Shown: positions 22,235 through 30,089 of the stretch, piece by piece
How the letters are laid out: each line of letters opens with the position of its first letter
Numbering within the stretch: the stretch's first letter is position 1
NCBI GenBank assembly: GCA_023230905.1
Contig: JALNWL010000006.1
Span: 1 to 34,447 of the forward strand
DNA from: Syntrophales bacterium
GTDB taxonomy: Bacteria; Desulfobacterota; Syntrophia; Syntrophales; UBA2251
Direction of reading: 5' to 3'
Length of the DNA stretch: 34,447 nt
Made by a program: the position numbers and the translations under genes
The notes under the pieces: model-generated
The model's database searches: none
Told to the model about the DNA's origin: nothing
Seen by the model: the letters and a program-made list of their open reading frames with translations, nothing else

Positions 22235-23371
22235 ATGGAAAACATTGCTATCGTCGGCGTCGGACAGACAGTGTGCGCCCGGCGCAGAGAAGAAACGTTC
22301 GAACAGCTCGTATTCGAAGCGGCGACGAAAGCCCTGGCTGACGCCGGCGCGGAGATCGGTGACATCGACAACGTCGTCACCGTCTCAAACGACTTCTGGG
22401 ACGGCCGGACGATCTCCTCGATGGCCGTTCAGGAGGCGGCGGGCGGGTGGCACAAGGACATCTCCACGGTCGAGGGCGACGGCGCCTTCGGGGCCTTCTA
22501 CGGAGTGATGCGCATTTTGTCCGGGTCCTTCGACACGGCCCTCGTGGTGGGGCACATCAAGGGCTCCGAGGGGGTGATGAACCTGATCACCAACGCCATG
22601 TTCGATCCCATCTACCAGCGCTCGCTCGGGATCGACGCGACCGCGGCGGCGGCCCTTCAGGCTCGCATCTACATGCAGATGAGCGGGGCGACGGAGCGCG
22701 ATTTCGCGCGGGTGTCGGTCAAGAACCACGGCCAGGCGATGAAGAACCCCTTCGCCCAGCTGCCGATGAAGCTTACCTTGAAGGACGTGCTGGAATCCCG
22801 TCCGATCGCCGAGCCGCTCAAACTGCTCGACTGCTCCCCGATCAGCGATGGGGCGGCCGCGGTTGTCCTCTCGAACCGGCGCGGCCTCAAGCGCTTCAAG
22901 AAGGATCCCGTCTGGATCCGCGGCGTCGGCCATTGTACCGATGCCTTCAACCTCGGCTATCGCGATCTGGCCCGCTCCCGTTCCCTCGGGGAGGCCGCGA
23001 AGAAGGCCTACAAGATGGCGAAGATCAAGGATCCTTTGAAGGAGCTGGACGTGGCGGAACTCTACGACGCCTACTCGTACATGGAATTGATGTGGTACGA
23101 GGGTTTGGGGCTGGCGCCGGAGGGCGAGGGAAAACAGCTCATCCGGGAAGGGGCCACGGCGCTGGGCGGCGTCCTGCCCGTGAATCCTTCCGGGGGCGTC
23201 CTCTCCGGCCACCCGGTCATCGTGGCGGGACTGATCCGGCTCATCGAAGCGACCCTGCAGGTCCGCGGCGAGGCGGACAAGCGGCAGGTCAAGGGCGCGA
23301 AAACGGCGCTCGCCCAGGGGATCAACGGCCCCTGCGGACAGGCCCATTGCGTATTCATCGTCGGTGCTTAA
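22235..23371 (+). CDS. Thiolase-fold enzyme lacking the nucleophilic Cys, first copy (probable C-C lyase)
   Basis: Protein of 378 aa of the SCP2-thiolase-like group. The N-terminal IAIVGVGQT, the central ELYDAYSYMEL and NPSGGVLSGHP (H326) are intact. The nucleophile segment, normally VEAACASG or similar, reads VEGDGAFG, giving Gly83 in place of Cys. Ltp2-type steroid aldolases likewise lack this Cys, use the DUF35 partner and act by retro-aldol cleavage, with Tyr residues near the ELYDA region implicated. A retro-aldol or other C-C lyase role on a beta-hydroxyacyl-CoA is therefore my reading; a structural subunit is an alternative. GGAGGGGGA precedes the ATG at 22235. The next gene's ribosome site overlaps its stop. 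Confidence 0.85.
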   Translation: MENIAIVGVGQTVCARRREETFEQLVFEAATKALADAGAEIGDIDNVVTVSNDFWDGRTISSMAVQEAAGGWHKDISTVEGDGAFGAFYGVMRILSGSFDTALVVGHIKGSEGVMNLITNAMFDPIYQRSLGIDATAAAALQARIYMQMSGATERDFARVSVKNHGQAMKNPFAQLPMKLTLKDVLESRPIAEPLKLLDCSPISDGAAAVVLSNRRGLKRFKKDPVWIRGVGHCTDAFNLGYRDLARSRSLGEAAKKAYKMAKIKDPLKELDVAELYDAYSYMELMWYEGLGLAPEGEGKQLIREGATALGGVLPVNPSGGVLSGHPVIVAGLIRLIEATLQVRGEADKRQVKGAKTALAQGINGPCGQAHCVFIVGA

Positions 23372-23381
23372 GGAGGAAGAT

Positions 23382-24575
23382 ATGGGGAAACGCGTAGCCG
23401 TTGTCGGATATGGTCAGACCTACCAGCGCTCCTCGCGCAAGGATGTCAACGGGGTGGAACTCATCAATGAGGCGGTGAGGGTTGCCCTGGCGGACGCGGA
23501 GCTGACCATCAAGGATATCGACGCCATTGTGATCGGCAATATGGATCACTTCGAAGGGATCAACTATGTGGACATGTGGTCGGCGGAAGGTTCCGGTGCC
23601 GTCATGAAACCGGTCATGAAGGTGACGACCGGCGGGACGACGGGAACGTCGGTGGCCATGTGCGCCTATTACCACGTCGCTTCGGGGATGTTCGACAAGG
23701 TACTGGCCATCGGCTGGGAGAAGAACTCCGAGTCCGACACGACCGGGGCGATCATCACGGCCTTCCATCCGGTTTGGGAGCGGCCCAACCTGGGCGGCGC
23801 CGTGGCCGGGCTGGCCATCGAGGCGAGCAAGTACATGCACGACTACGGGGCCACGGAGAAGGACGGCGCGCGGGTGGCCGTGCGCGAACGGCTCCACGCT
23901 CTGAACAACCCCTACGCCCACCTGCACCAGGAGTGGATGAAGGGCATCCCCCCGGATCAACTGGTGGACCTGATCGTCGGTTCGGAGCAGAACCAGCTGC
24001 TGGCCTACCCCCTGCGGATGAGCGACATGTGTCCCCGCACCGACGGCGCGGCGGCCGTGATCTTCGCCGTCGAGGGGAAGGCGGAAAAGATCGCGCCGAT
24101 CCCGGCCTGGGTGCAAGCCACGGCCAATCGCCACAATTTCGTCTACGCCGGCGACGTGGACATGGCCCGCAACACGACGATCGCCGAGGCCTCGCAGGCG
24201 GTCTTCCGCAAGGCGGGCATCAAGGAGCCGCTCAAGCAGATCGACGTCTGCGAGCTTTACCTGCCGTACTCCTACGCCGGCCTCAAGTGGATCGAGGACA
24301 TTGGTTTCTGCGGGTACGGCGAGGGGCCCCGGCTCCTCTGGGACGGCGTGACGGACATGGACGGCGAAATGCCGATCAATCCCTCGGGCGGGGTCATGAG
24401 TTCCAACGCCATCGGGGCGACGGCCCTGATCCGGGTGGGCGAGGGGGCCCTGCAGGTCATGGGGCGGGCGGGGGCGCGCCAGGTCAACCGGAAGGTGAAT
24501 CTGGCCTTCTGCTCGGGATTCGGCGGTTGCTACTGGGCGGACATCATGCTCTTGGGCAGGAAGAAGCCCGCTTGA
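23382..24575 (+). CDS. Thiolase-fold enzyme lacking both Cys and His, second copy
   Basis: Protein of 397 aa, distantly related to the preceding one. VAVVGYGQT opens the fold, CELYLPYSYAGL matches the ELYDA region, and NPSGGVMSSNAIGA is the usual His loop but with Asn342 where GHP normally puts His. The nucleophile segment reads VTTGGTTG, so Gly85 stands at the Cys position. A Cys remains near the C-terminus (FCSGFGGCYW), about where the base Cys of classical thiolases lies. It cannot work as an ordinary thiolase. It may pair with the first copy as a hetero-dimer or with the DUF35 protein encoded 118 bp downstream. AAGGAGGA overlaps the preceding stop, showing tight coupling. Confidence 0.83.
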   Translation: MGKRVAVVGYGQTYQRSSRKDVNGVELINEAVRVALADAELTIKDIDAIVIGNMDHFEGINYVDMWSAEGSGAVMKPVMKVTTGGTTGTSVAMCAYYHVASGMFDKVLAIGWEKNSESDTTGAIITAFHPVWERPNLGGAVAGLAIEASKYMHDYGATEKDGARVAVRERLHALNNPYAHLHQEWMKGIPPDQLVDLIVGSEQNQLLAYPLRMSDMCPRTDGAAAVIFAVEGKAEKIAPIPAWVQATANRHNFVYAGDVDMARNTTIAEASQAVFRKAGIKEPLKQIDVCELYLPYSYAGLKWIEDIGFCGYGEGPRLLWDGVTDMDGEMPINPSGGVMSSNAIGATALIRVGEGALQVMGRAGARQVNRKVNLAFCSGFGGCYWADIMLLGRKKPA

Positions 24576-24693
24576 ACATGGGGAGTTTTTCACGAGACGC
24601 GTGATGGATCCGGTTGCCCGTCGATCCGGCCGCCGTCGGGCGAGCCCGGGGTCGGGCGTGCAGCCTATCTCAGCAGTCATGAGGGAGGATATG

Positions 24694-25170
24694 ATGACAG
24701 AAACGAAAAAAGACGCTCAGGAGCTTCTGATGGTGACATCCGGGGACTCCAGCCAGCCGTTCAACTGGACGGTGGACGAGTATGGCTCCACCTTTCTCAG
24801 AGAGATGCGCGACCACAAGAAACTGGTCGGAATCAAGTGCCCCAAGTGCGGAAAGGTCTATGTGCCGCCCCGGCCCGTCTGCGGTCAATGCTACGTCGGC
24901 ATGAACGAGATCGTTCCCGTTTCCGACGAGGGGGAGATTTACGTCTTTACGATCGTGCACTTCGGCTTCGTGGATCCGAATACCGGGGTCCAGCGGCCGG
25001 TGCCCCACGGGTATGCCTTTATCAAGCTGGACGGCGCCGACACCTGCCTGACCCATTTCCTCGACAGCGTCGATCCGGTGAAGGTCAAGGTGGGCGCCCG
25101 GGTCAAGGCGGTCTTCGAGCCGAAGCGGACGGGAAGCATGATGGACATCAAGCACTTCAAGGTGCTTTAG
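24694..25170 (+). CDS. DUF35 zinc-ribbon/OB-fold protein, second copy
   Basis: Protein of 158 aa. The zinc ribbon CPKC-x10-CGQC (residues of about 49-66) and OB-fold (GEIYVFTIVHFGF, AFIKLDGADTCLTHFLD, C-terminal MDIKHFKVL) are complete. It shares the pattern of the first copy but is clearly diverged, with a longer acidic N-terminus (MTETKKDAQELL). It likely serves the second thiolase-like protein, giving the mirrored order DUF35, thiolase, thiolase, DUF35. The start at 24694 is chosen over an ATG three bases earlier because GGGAGG is then five bases away. The 118 bp before it hold a small TCACG/CGTGA stem but no gene. Confidence 0.87.
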   Translation: MTETKKDAQELLMVTSGDSSQPFNWTVDEYGSTFLREMRDHKKLVGIKCPKCGKVYVPPRPVCGQCYVGMNEIVPVSDEGEIYVFTIVHFGFVDPNTGVQRPVPHGYAFIKLDGADTCLTHFLDSVDPVKVKVGARVKAVFEPKRTGSMMDIKHFKVL

Positions 25171-25197
25171 GCGAAGGGCAAAAGGCGAGGGGCGAGA

Positions 25198-25241
25198 GAG
25201 GCTGAGGTCGAGCCTCCGGATCCCCGAGCCTTCTGTTTTTT
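25198..25241 (+). terminator. Hairpin with delayed T-run between DUF35 and acyl-CoA dehydrogenase genes
   Basis: GAGGCT (25198-25203) pairs with AGCCTC (25211-25216), or alternatively with AGCCTT just before TCTGTTTTTT (T-run 25236-25241). The two mutually exclusive pairings and the T-run could give partial termination inside the cluster. Confidence 0.35.
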
Positions 25242-25257
25242 GCGGAGGAGATTTTGA

Positions 25258-26409
25258 ATGTCGGTTTTGGAAAAACACTATACCCAGGAACACCAGATTT
25301 TCAGGGAGGCGGTGCGCCGGTTCTACGAAAAGGAGATCACCCCGAACGCCGAGGCGTGGGAAGAGGCGGGGATGGTGCCCCGGGAACTTTGGCGGAAGTA
25401 CGGCGAGCAGGGCTTCCTCTGCCCGTGGCTTCCGGAGGAATACGGCGGCGTCGGTGCGGATTTCCTGTATTCCGTCATCGCGCTCGAGGAACTGGCCCCC
25501 TGCCACATGTCGGGTTTCGTCGCCTTCCTGCACTCGGACGTTGTCGTGCCTTACCTCTACAGCTTCGGAACGGAGGAGCAGAAACGACGCTGGCTGCCTA
25601 AGTGCGTAACCGGCGAGACGATTACCGCCGTTGCGATGACCGAGCCCGGTACGGGTTCCGACTTGGCGGCCATCCGGACGACCGCGGTACGGGACGGCGA
25701 TCACTATGTTCTGAACGGTCAGAAGACCTTCATCTCCAACGGCCTGCTCTGCAACCTCGTGGTCGTCGCGGCCAAGACGGATGTCCAGGCCAAACCGCCG
25801 TACGCGGGGATTTCCCTGATCGTCGTCGAGGAGGGGACGCCGGGGTTCGAGAAGGGACGAAAACTGGACAAGGTCGGTCTGCACAGTCAGGACACAGCCG
25901 AGATGGCCTTCGTCGATTGCCGCGTGCCGGTCGAAAATCTCCTGGGTTCGGAAGGTCAGGGGTTTCATTTCCTCATGCAGAAACTCCAGCAGGAGCGCCT
26001 GATGAGCGCGATCGGCGCCCAGGCGACGGCGGAAGAGGCGCTCCGGCTCACGATCGAATACACGAAAAGCCGCGAGGTGTTCGGCCGGCCCGTCAGCCGG
26101 TTTCAGTACATCGCCTTCGAAATGGCCAAGATGGCGACGGAGGTGGAACTGGGCCGCGCCTTTCTGGACAGCCTGATTCTCGAGCACATGGAGGGTCGGG
26201 ATATCGTCAAGAAAGTGTCGATGGCCAAGTACTGGATCTCGGAGATGCTCAACCGGGTGGTGGGGCAGTGTGTGCAGTTCCACGGCGGCTACGGGTACAT
26301 GGAAGAGTATCCCATCGCGCGCCTGTTTAGGGACGCCCGGGTCCATACGATCTTTGCCGGCACCTCGGAGATCATGCTGCTCATCATCAGCCGATACATG
26401 GGGCTTTAA
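25258..26409 (+). CDS. Acyl-CoA dehydrogenase
   Basis: Protein of 383 aa, standard length for this FAD family that introduces an alpha-beta double bond and passes electrons to ETF. AMTEPGTGSDLA is the FAD/substrate loop, SREVFGRPV and QFHGGYGYMEEYPIARLFRDAR are the C-terminal signatures. The medium-chain position of the catalytic Glu (YEGT) reads FAGT (A367). A Glu is instead present in helix G, in QQERLM (E246), as in long-chain and isovaleryl-type enzymes, so activity is probably intact with that placement. GGAGGAG precedes the ATG at 25258. Its substrate is presumably an acyl-CoA formed by the downstream ligases. No ETF genes are in the window. Confidence 0.93.
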   Translation: MSVLEKHYTQEHQIFREAVRRFYEKEITPNAEAWEEAGMVPRELWRKYGEQGFLCPWLPEEYGGVGADFLYSVIALEELAPCHMSGFVAFLHSDVVVPYLYSFGTEEQKRRWLPKCVTGETITAVAMTEPGTGSDLAAIRTTAVRDGDHYVLNGQKTFISNGLLCNLVVVAAKTDVQAKPPYAGISLIVVEEGTPGFEKGRKLDKVGLHSQDTAEMAFVDCRVPVENLLGSEGQGFHFLMQKLQQERLMSAIGAQATAEEALRLTIEYTKSREVFGRPVSRFQYIAFEMAKMATEVELGRAFLDSLILEHMEGRDIVKKVSMAKYWISEMLNRVVGQCVQFHGGYGYMEEYPIARLFRDARVHTIFAGTSEIMLLIISRYMGL

Positions 26410-26424
26410 TCCTCGTTCACCGCA

Positions 26425-26446
26425 CCCCCGACGGCAGCGCCGGGGG
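26425..26446 (+). repeat. GC stem-loop between acyl-CoA dehydrogenase and ligase genes
   Basis: CCCCCG (26425-26430) and CGGGGG (26441-26446) form a perfect 6-bp stem with a 10-base loop, 16 bp after the dehydrogenase stop. There is no T-run, so mRNA processing is as likely as termination. Confidence 0.3.
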
Positions 26447-26486
26447 CGTCTCAACCGTTGCCCGTTCAACAGAAAGGATGAAGGAT

Positions 26487-28163
26487 ATGGCCATGCAGCG
26501 ACCCTGGTTCAAAAGCTATCACCCGAACGTACCGCATGAGATCGAGATCGAGAAAATCACCATGCCCGAGGTGCTTCAGCGCACGGCGGACCGGCACCCG
26601 GACGGGATCGCGCTGAATTATTTCGGCAAGAGGATCACCTTCCGCCAGTTGAACGGCCTCGTGAATCGGCTGGCCAACGCGCTGCTGGCCATGGGGATCA
26701 AGAAGGACGACAAGATCGCCGTTCTCCTGCCCAACATTCCCCAATCGGCCGTGGCGAACCTGGCGGCCATGCGGATCGGCGCCGTGCCGGCCATGCTCAA
26801 TCCCCTCTATACCGAGCGGGAGCTGGAATACCAGATCAACGACGCCGAGGCCAAGATGGCGATCACCCTGGACCTCTTGCTGCCGCGGATACAGACCCTC
26901 AAAACGAAGACCGGCATCGGTCCGATCGTGACCTGCCATATCAACGATTACCTGCCGTTTCCGAAGAAGCAGCTCTTCCCCTACGCGAAAAAGGGCATGT
27001 ACCGCAAGATCGATCCGCAGCCCGAGGTCTTCGAGTTCATGGACCTGATGGAGGGCTATCCGGACACGCCGGTTCGGAACGAGGCCCGATGGGATGGCAT
27101 TGCCGTCCTGATCTATACGGGCGGCACGACCGGGGTGAGCAAGGGCGTCATGCTGACCCAGTCGAATATCAGCTCCAACGTGCAGCAGTTTGCCGCCGGG
27201 TTTCACGACGTCAAGGTGGGCCAAGGCCTGATGTTCATCTTCCCCTTTTTCCATTCGGCGGGGCATCTCTGCATGCACCTGTGCCTGTGGATGGGCCTGG
27301 AGAACGTCCTGATCCCGCGCCCGGAGCCGCCCATCCTGGCGGAGCTCATCAAAAGCGCCAAGCCGACCTACATCGGGGCCGTGCCGACGATCTACGTCGG
27401 GCTGCTCGCCCTGGAGAAATTCAGCAAGATGGATCTGTCGTTCATCGGCGGGTTCGTCTCCGGCGCCGCCCCCCTGCCAGTGGAAATCATCGAGCAGCTC
27501 AAGCGGTTGACCGGCTCCACCATGCTCGAGGTCTATGGCCTGACGGAGACGACCCCGGTCGTCACCGCGACGCCTTGGAAGGGGAAGATCAAGGTCGGCA
27601 CGGTCGGCGTCCCTGTCTGCAACACGGACATGAAGATCGTGGACGTCGACACGGGCGAGAAGGAACTGCCGCCCGGCGAGGCCGGCGAGCTCTGCTTCAA
27701 GGGGCCGCAGGTTATGAAGGGCTACTACAAAAAGCCCGAGGAGACTGCGATGGTCCTCAAGGATGGTTGGCTCTACACCGGGGACATCGGCGTCATGGAC
27801 GAGGACGGCTACGTGTCGATCGTGGACCGGAAGAAGGACGTCATCATCGCCGGCGGATTCAACATTTATCCTAAGGAAATCGACGAGATCCTCTTCGAGC
27901 ATCCCAAGGTCCTCGAGGCCTGTACCATCGGCATTCCGGATTCCTACCGGGGTGAAACCGTCAAGGCGTACATCGTCGCCAAATCCGGACAGACGCTGAC
28001 GACCGAGGAGGTTACCGCCTTCTGCAAGGAGCGGTTGAGCCCGTACAAGGTTCCCAAGCAGATCGAATTCATCGACGAACTGCCCAAGAGCGCCGTGGGC
28101 AAGATCCTCCGGCGGGAGCTCCGGGACTTGGACAAGAAGAAGAGGGAATCCCGCCAGGCTTGA
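26487..28163 (+). CDS. Acyl-CoA ligase (AMP-forming), first copy
   Basis: Protein of about 558 aa of the ANL superfamily. The P-loop is YTGGTTGVSKG (about 210-220), then YGLTET, then GWLYTGDIG, the hinge region IVDRKKD, and the C-terminal catalytic lysine in PKSAVGKILRREL. It should activate a carboxylic acid to its CoA thioester with ATP. FACL/FadD-type length and the IYVG / PLYTERELEYQI segments suggest a medium- or long-chain or alicyclic acid, but the pocket cannot be read reliably. The ATG at 26487 is chosen because AAAGG then sits at a usable distance; an ATG at 26478 lies directly against it. A paralogue follows. Confidence 0.9.
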   Translation: MAMQRPWFKSYHPNVPHEIEIEKITMPEVLQRTADRHPDGIALNYFGKRITFRQLNGLVNRLANALLAMGIKKDDKIAVLLPNIPQSAVANLAAMRIGAVPAMLNPLYTERELEYQINDAEAKMAITLDLLLPRIQTLKTKTGIGPIVTCHINDYLPFPKKQLFPYAKKGMYRKIDPQPEVFEFMDLMEGYPDTPVRNEARWDGIAVLIYTGGTTGVSKGVMLTQSNISSNVQQFAAGFHDVKVGQGLMFIFPFFHSAGHLCMHLCLWMGLENVLIPRPEPPILAELIKSAKPTYIGAVPTIYVGLLALEKFSKMDLSFIGGFVSGAAPLPVEIIEQLKRLTGSTMLEVYGLTETTPVVTATPWKGKIKVGTVGVPVCNTDMKIVDVDTGEKELPPGEAGELCFKGPQVMKGYYKKPEETAMVLKDGWLYTGDIGVMDEDGYVSIVDRKKDVIIAGGFNIYPKEIDEILFEHPKVLEACTIGIPDSYRGETVKAYIVAKSGQTLTTEEVTAFCKERLSPYKVPKQIEFIDELPKSAVGKILRRELRDLDKKKRESRQA

Positions 28164-28333
28164 GGAACGCGGGCAAGCGCATGTTCGCAGACCTCCGGGA
28201 TTCGGGGAGACATCATGCCCGCGGAGACGTGAACCCCGTTCTTCCATGATCTGCCCGGATTTTCGCCCGTGCAGGCGGGACCGGGACGGGGAGCGCTTTC
28301 ACGGGATTTTGCATCCAGGACAAGGAGGACCCC
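28164..28333 (+). other. Gap between the two ligase genes with a long inverted repeat
   Basis: CGCGGGCA (28168-28175) and TGCCCGCG (28216-28223) are a perfect 8-bp inverted repeat spaced by 40 bases. No gene or clear promoter is seen; AAGGAGG for the next gene lies at its end. Confidence 0.35.
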
Positions 28334-29998
28334 TTGAGCGAAGAGCGGATCTGGCAAAAGGCGTATATGCCCGGTGTTCCTAAGACGGTCTCCTTCGAAG
28401 ACCGGACCATGCCGGAATTTCTCACCCGAACGGCCCGCCGCTTTCCCCGCAGGGACGCCCTGATCTACCTCGGCCGGCGGATTTCGTTTGCCGAATTGGA
28501 CCGGCTGGCCGACCGTTTCGCCTCTGCCCTCAAGGCCATCGGGGTCAAAAAGGGCGACCGGGTGGCTCTGCTGTTGCCCAACGTCCCCCAGATCGTCATC
28601 GCCTACTTCGGCATCTGGCGGGCCGGGGCAGCGGCGCTGCCCTGCAACCCCCTCTACTCGGACCGGGAGATCGAGCACCAGGTCAACCTGGCGGGCGCCT
28701 CGGTGATGATCACGCTGGACCTCTTCGCGCCCCGGATGCTCGCGCTCAGGTCGCGCACCGGCATCCGGCAGGTGATTGCGGCGCATATCAACGACTATCT
28801 GCCGACGCCGCAACGGCAGCTTTTCCCTTTTGTCAAGCGTGCCATGTACCTGCCCTACCGGAAGGAAGACGGGTATCATGATTTCATGGCGCTGATGCGC
28901 GCCGCTCCCGATCAGTCGAACCACACGCCCCCCGCCCTGGACGATCTCGCCCTGATCCCCTACACGGGCGGGACCACTGGCGTCTCGAAGGGGGCGATCA
29001 TTTCCCATCGGAACATCTCCTCGATCAACCAGATCCTCATGGCCTGGTTTTTCGACCTGCCCGACGGCGAAGACAGCGAACTGGCCATCTTTCCCTTCTT
29101 TCACATGGCCGGTTTCAACCTGGTCATGAACCTGAGCATCTGCAAGGGCTGGACGGCCATTCTCGTGCCCCGTCCCGATCCCCAGGCGGTGATGGACCTC
29201 ACCCGGAAATACCGGCCGACGATCTTCCTCGCGGTGCCGACCATCTACGTGGGGGTCATGGCCCTGCCTGAATTCCGGAAAAGTGACCTGTCGTTCATCA
29301 AGGGGTTTTTTTCCGGGGCCGCGCCCCTGCTCATCGAGACGATCGAGGCCCTGAAGAAGGCCACCGGTGCCAGCATCGTGGAGGGCTTGGGGATGACCGA
29401 ATCGACCTCCATCATCACCATGACGCCCTGGCGGGGAAAACTCAAGCCGGGCAGCGTCGGCGTGCCCCTCCCGAACACGGACGTGAAGATCGTCGATCTG
29501 GAGACGGGGGAGACGGATCTTCCCCCGGGCGCGGAAGGGGAGATCTGCTTCCGGGGGCCGCAGATGTGCGGCGGGTACTACGGCATGCCGGAAGAGACGG
29601 AGCGAGCCGTCCGCGGCGGCTGGTTCTATTCGGGGGACATCGGCCGGATGGACGAAGAAGGGTATATCTATGTCGTCGACCGCAAGAAGGACATGATCAT
29701 CGCGGGGGGCTACAACATCTATCCCCGGGAGATCGACGAGGTCCTCTACGAGCACCCGGGTGTGCTCGAAGCCTGTACCGTCGGCGTCCCCCACGAATAC
29801 CGGGGCGAAACCGTCAAGGCCTTCATCGTTGTCAAACCCGGCGTGCAATTGAACGAAAAGGAACTAGACGCCTTCTGCCGCGAGCGCCTGGCCGCCTACA
29901 AGGTGCCGAAGCTGTATGAATTTACCGACAACCTTCCCAAGAGCGCCGTGGGCAAAATCCTCCGCCGGGAGCTGCGGGACAGGGCCGCAGGGGCGTGA
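28334..29998 (+). CDS. Acyl-CoA ligase (AMP-forming), second copy
   Basis: Protein of 554 aa, a clear paralogue of the preceding ligase over its full length: YTGGTTGVSKG (about 210-220), IFLAVPTIYVGVMAL against IGAVPTIYVGLLAL, GWFYSGDIG, VVDRKKDMIIAGG and PKSAVGKILRREL with the catalytic lysine. The adenylate-site segment reads EGLGMTEST rather than VYGLTETT, one sign that the acid pocket differs. It starts with TTG at 28334, six bases after AAGGAGG. Two adjacent ligases may activate two acids, for example the growth substrate and an acid released later by the BKACE or thioesterase. Confidence 0.9.
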   Translation: MSEERIWQKAYMPGVPKTVSFEDRTMPEFLTRTARRFPRRDALIYLGRRISFAELDRLADRFASALKAIGVKKGDRVALLLPNVPQIVIAYFGIWRAGAAALPCNPLYSDREIEHQVNLAGASVMITLDLFAPRMLALRSRTGIRQVIAAHINDYLPTPQRQLFPFVKRAMYLPYRKEDGYHDFMALMRAAPDQSNHTPPALDDLALIPYTGGTTGVSKGAIISHRNISSINQILMAWFFDLPDGEDSELAIFPFFHMAGFNLVMNLSICKGWTAILVPRPDPQAVMDLTRKYRPTIFLAVPTIYVGVMALPEFRKSDLSFIKGFFSGAAPLLIETIEALKKATGASIVEGLGMTESTSIITMTPWRGKLKPGSVGVPLPNTDVKIVDLETGETDLPPGAEGEICFRGPQMCGGYYGMPEETERAVRGGWFYSGDIGRMDEEGYIYVVDRKKDMIIAGGYNIYPREIDEVLYEHPGVLEACTVGVPHEYRGETVKAFIVVKPGVQLNEKELDAFCRERLAAYKVPKLYEFTDNLPKSAVGKILRRELRDRAAGA

Positions 29999-30029
29999 CC
30001 GAATCCCCCCGGAATCCGGGAAACACCGA

Positions 30030-30058
30030 TTGACGCCGGGGAGAAAAATTCCTATAAG
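30030..30058 (+). promoter_or_regulatory. Internal sigma-70 promoter before the enoyl-CoA hydratase gene
   Basis: TTGACG (30030-30035), 17-bp spacer, TATAAG (30053-30058), 31 bp before the ATG at 30090. It would let the last three enzyme genes be expressed apart from the sigma-54-type upstream promoter. Confidence 0.6.
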
Positions 30059-30089
30059 GGGGCAAATTTTTTTACGGCAGGAGGGAGCG

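Noticed and set aside
26466..29848. Two long minus-strand open frames (593 and 634 codons) opposite the ligase genes
   Set aside because: They have no recognisable domain and read as complements of conserved AMP-binding motifs on the plus strand.
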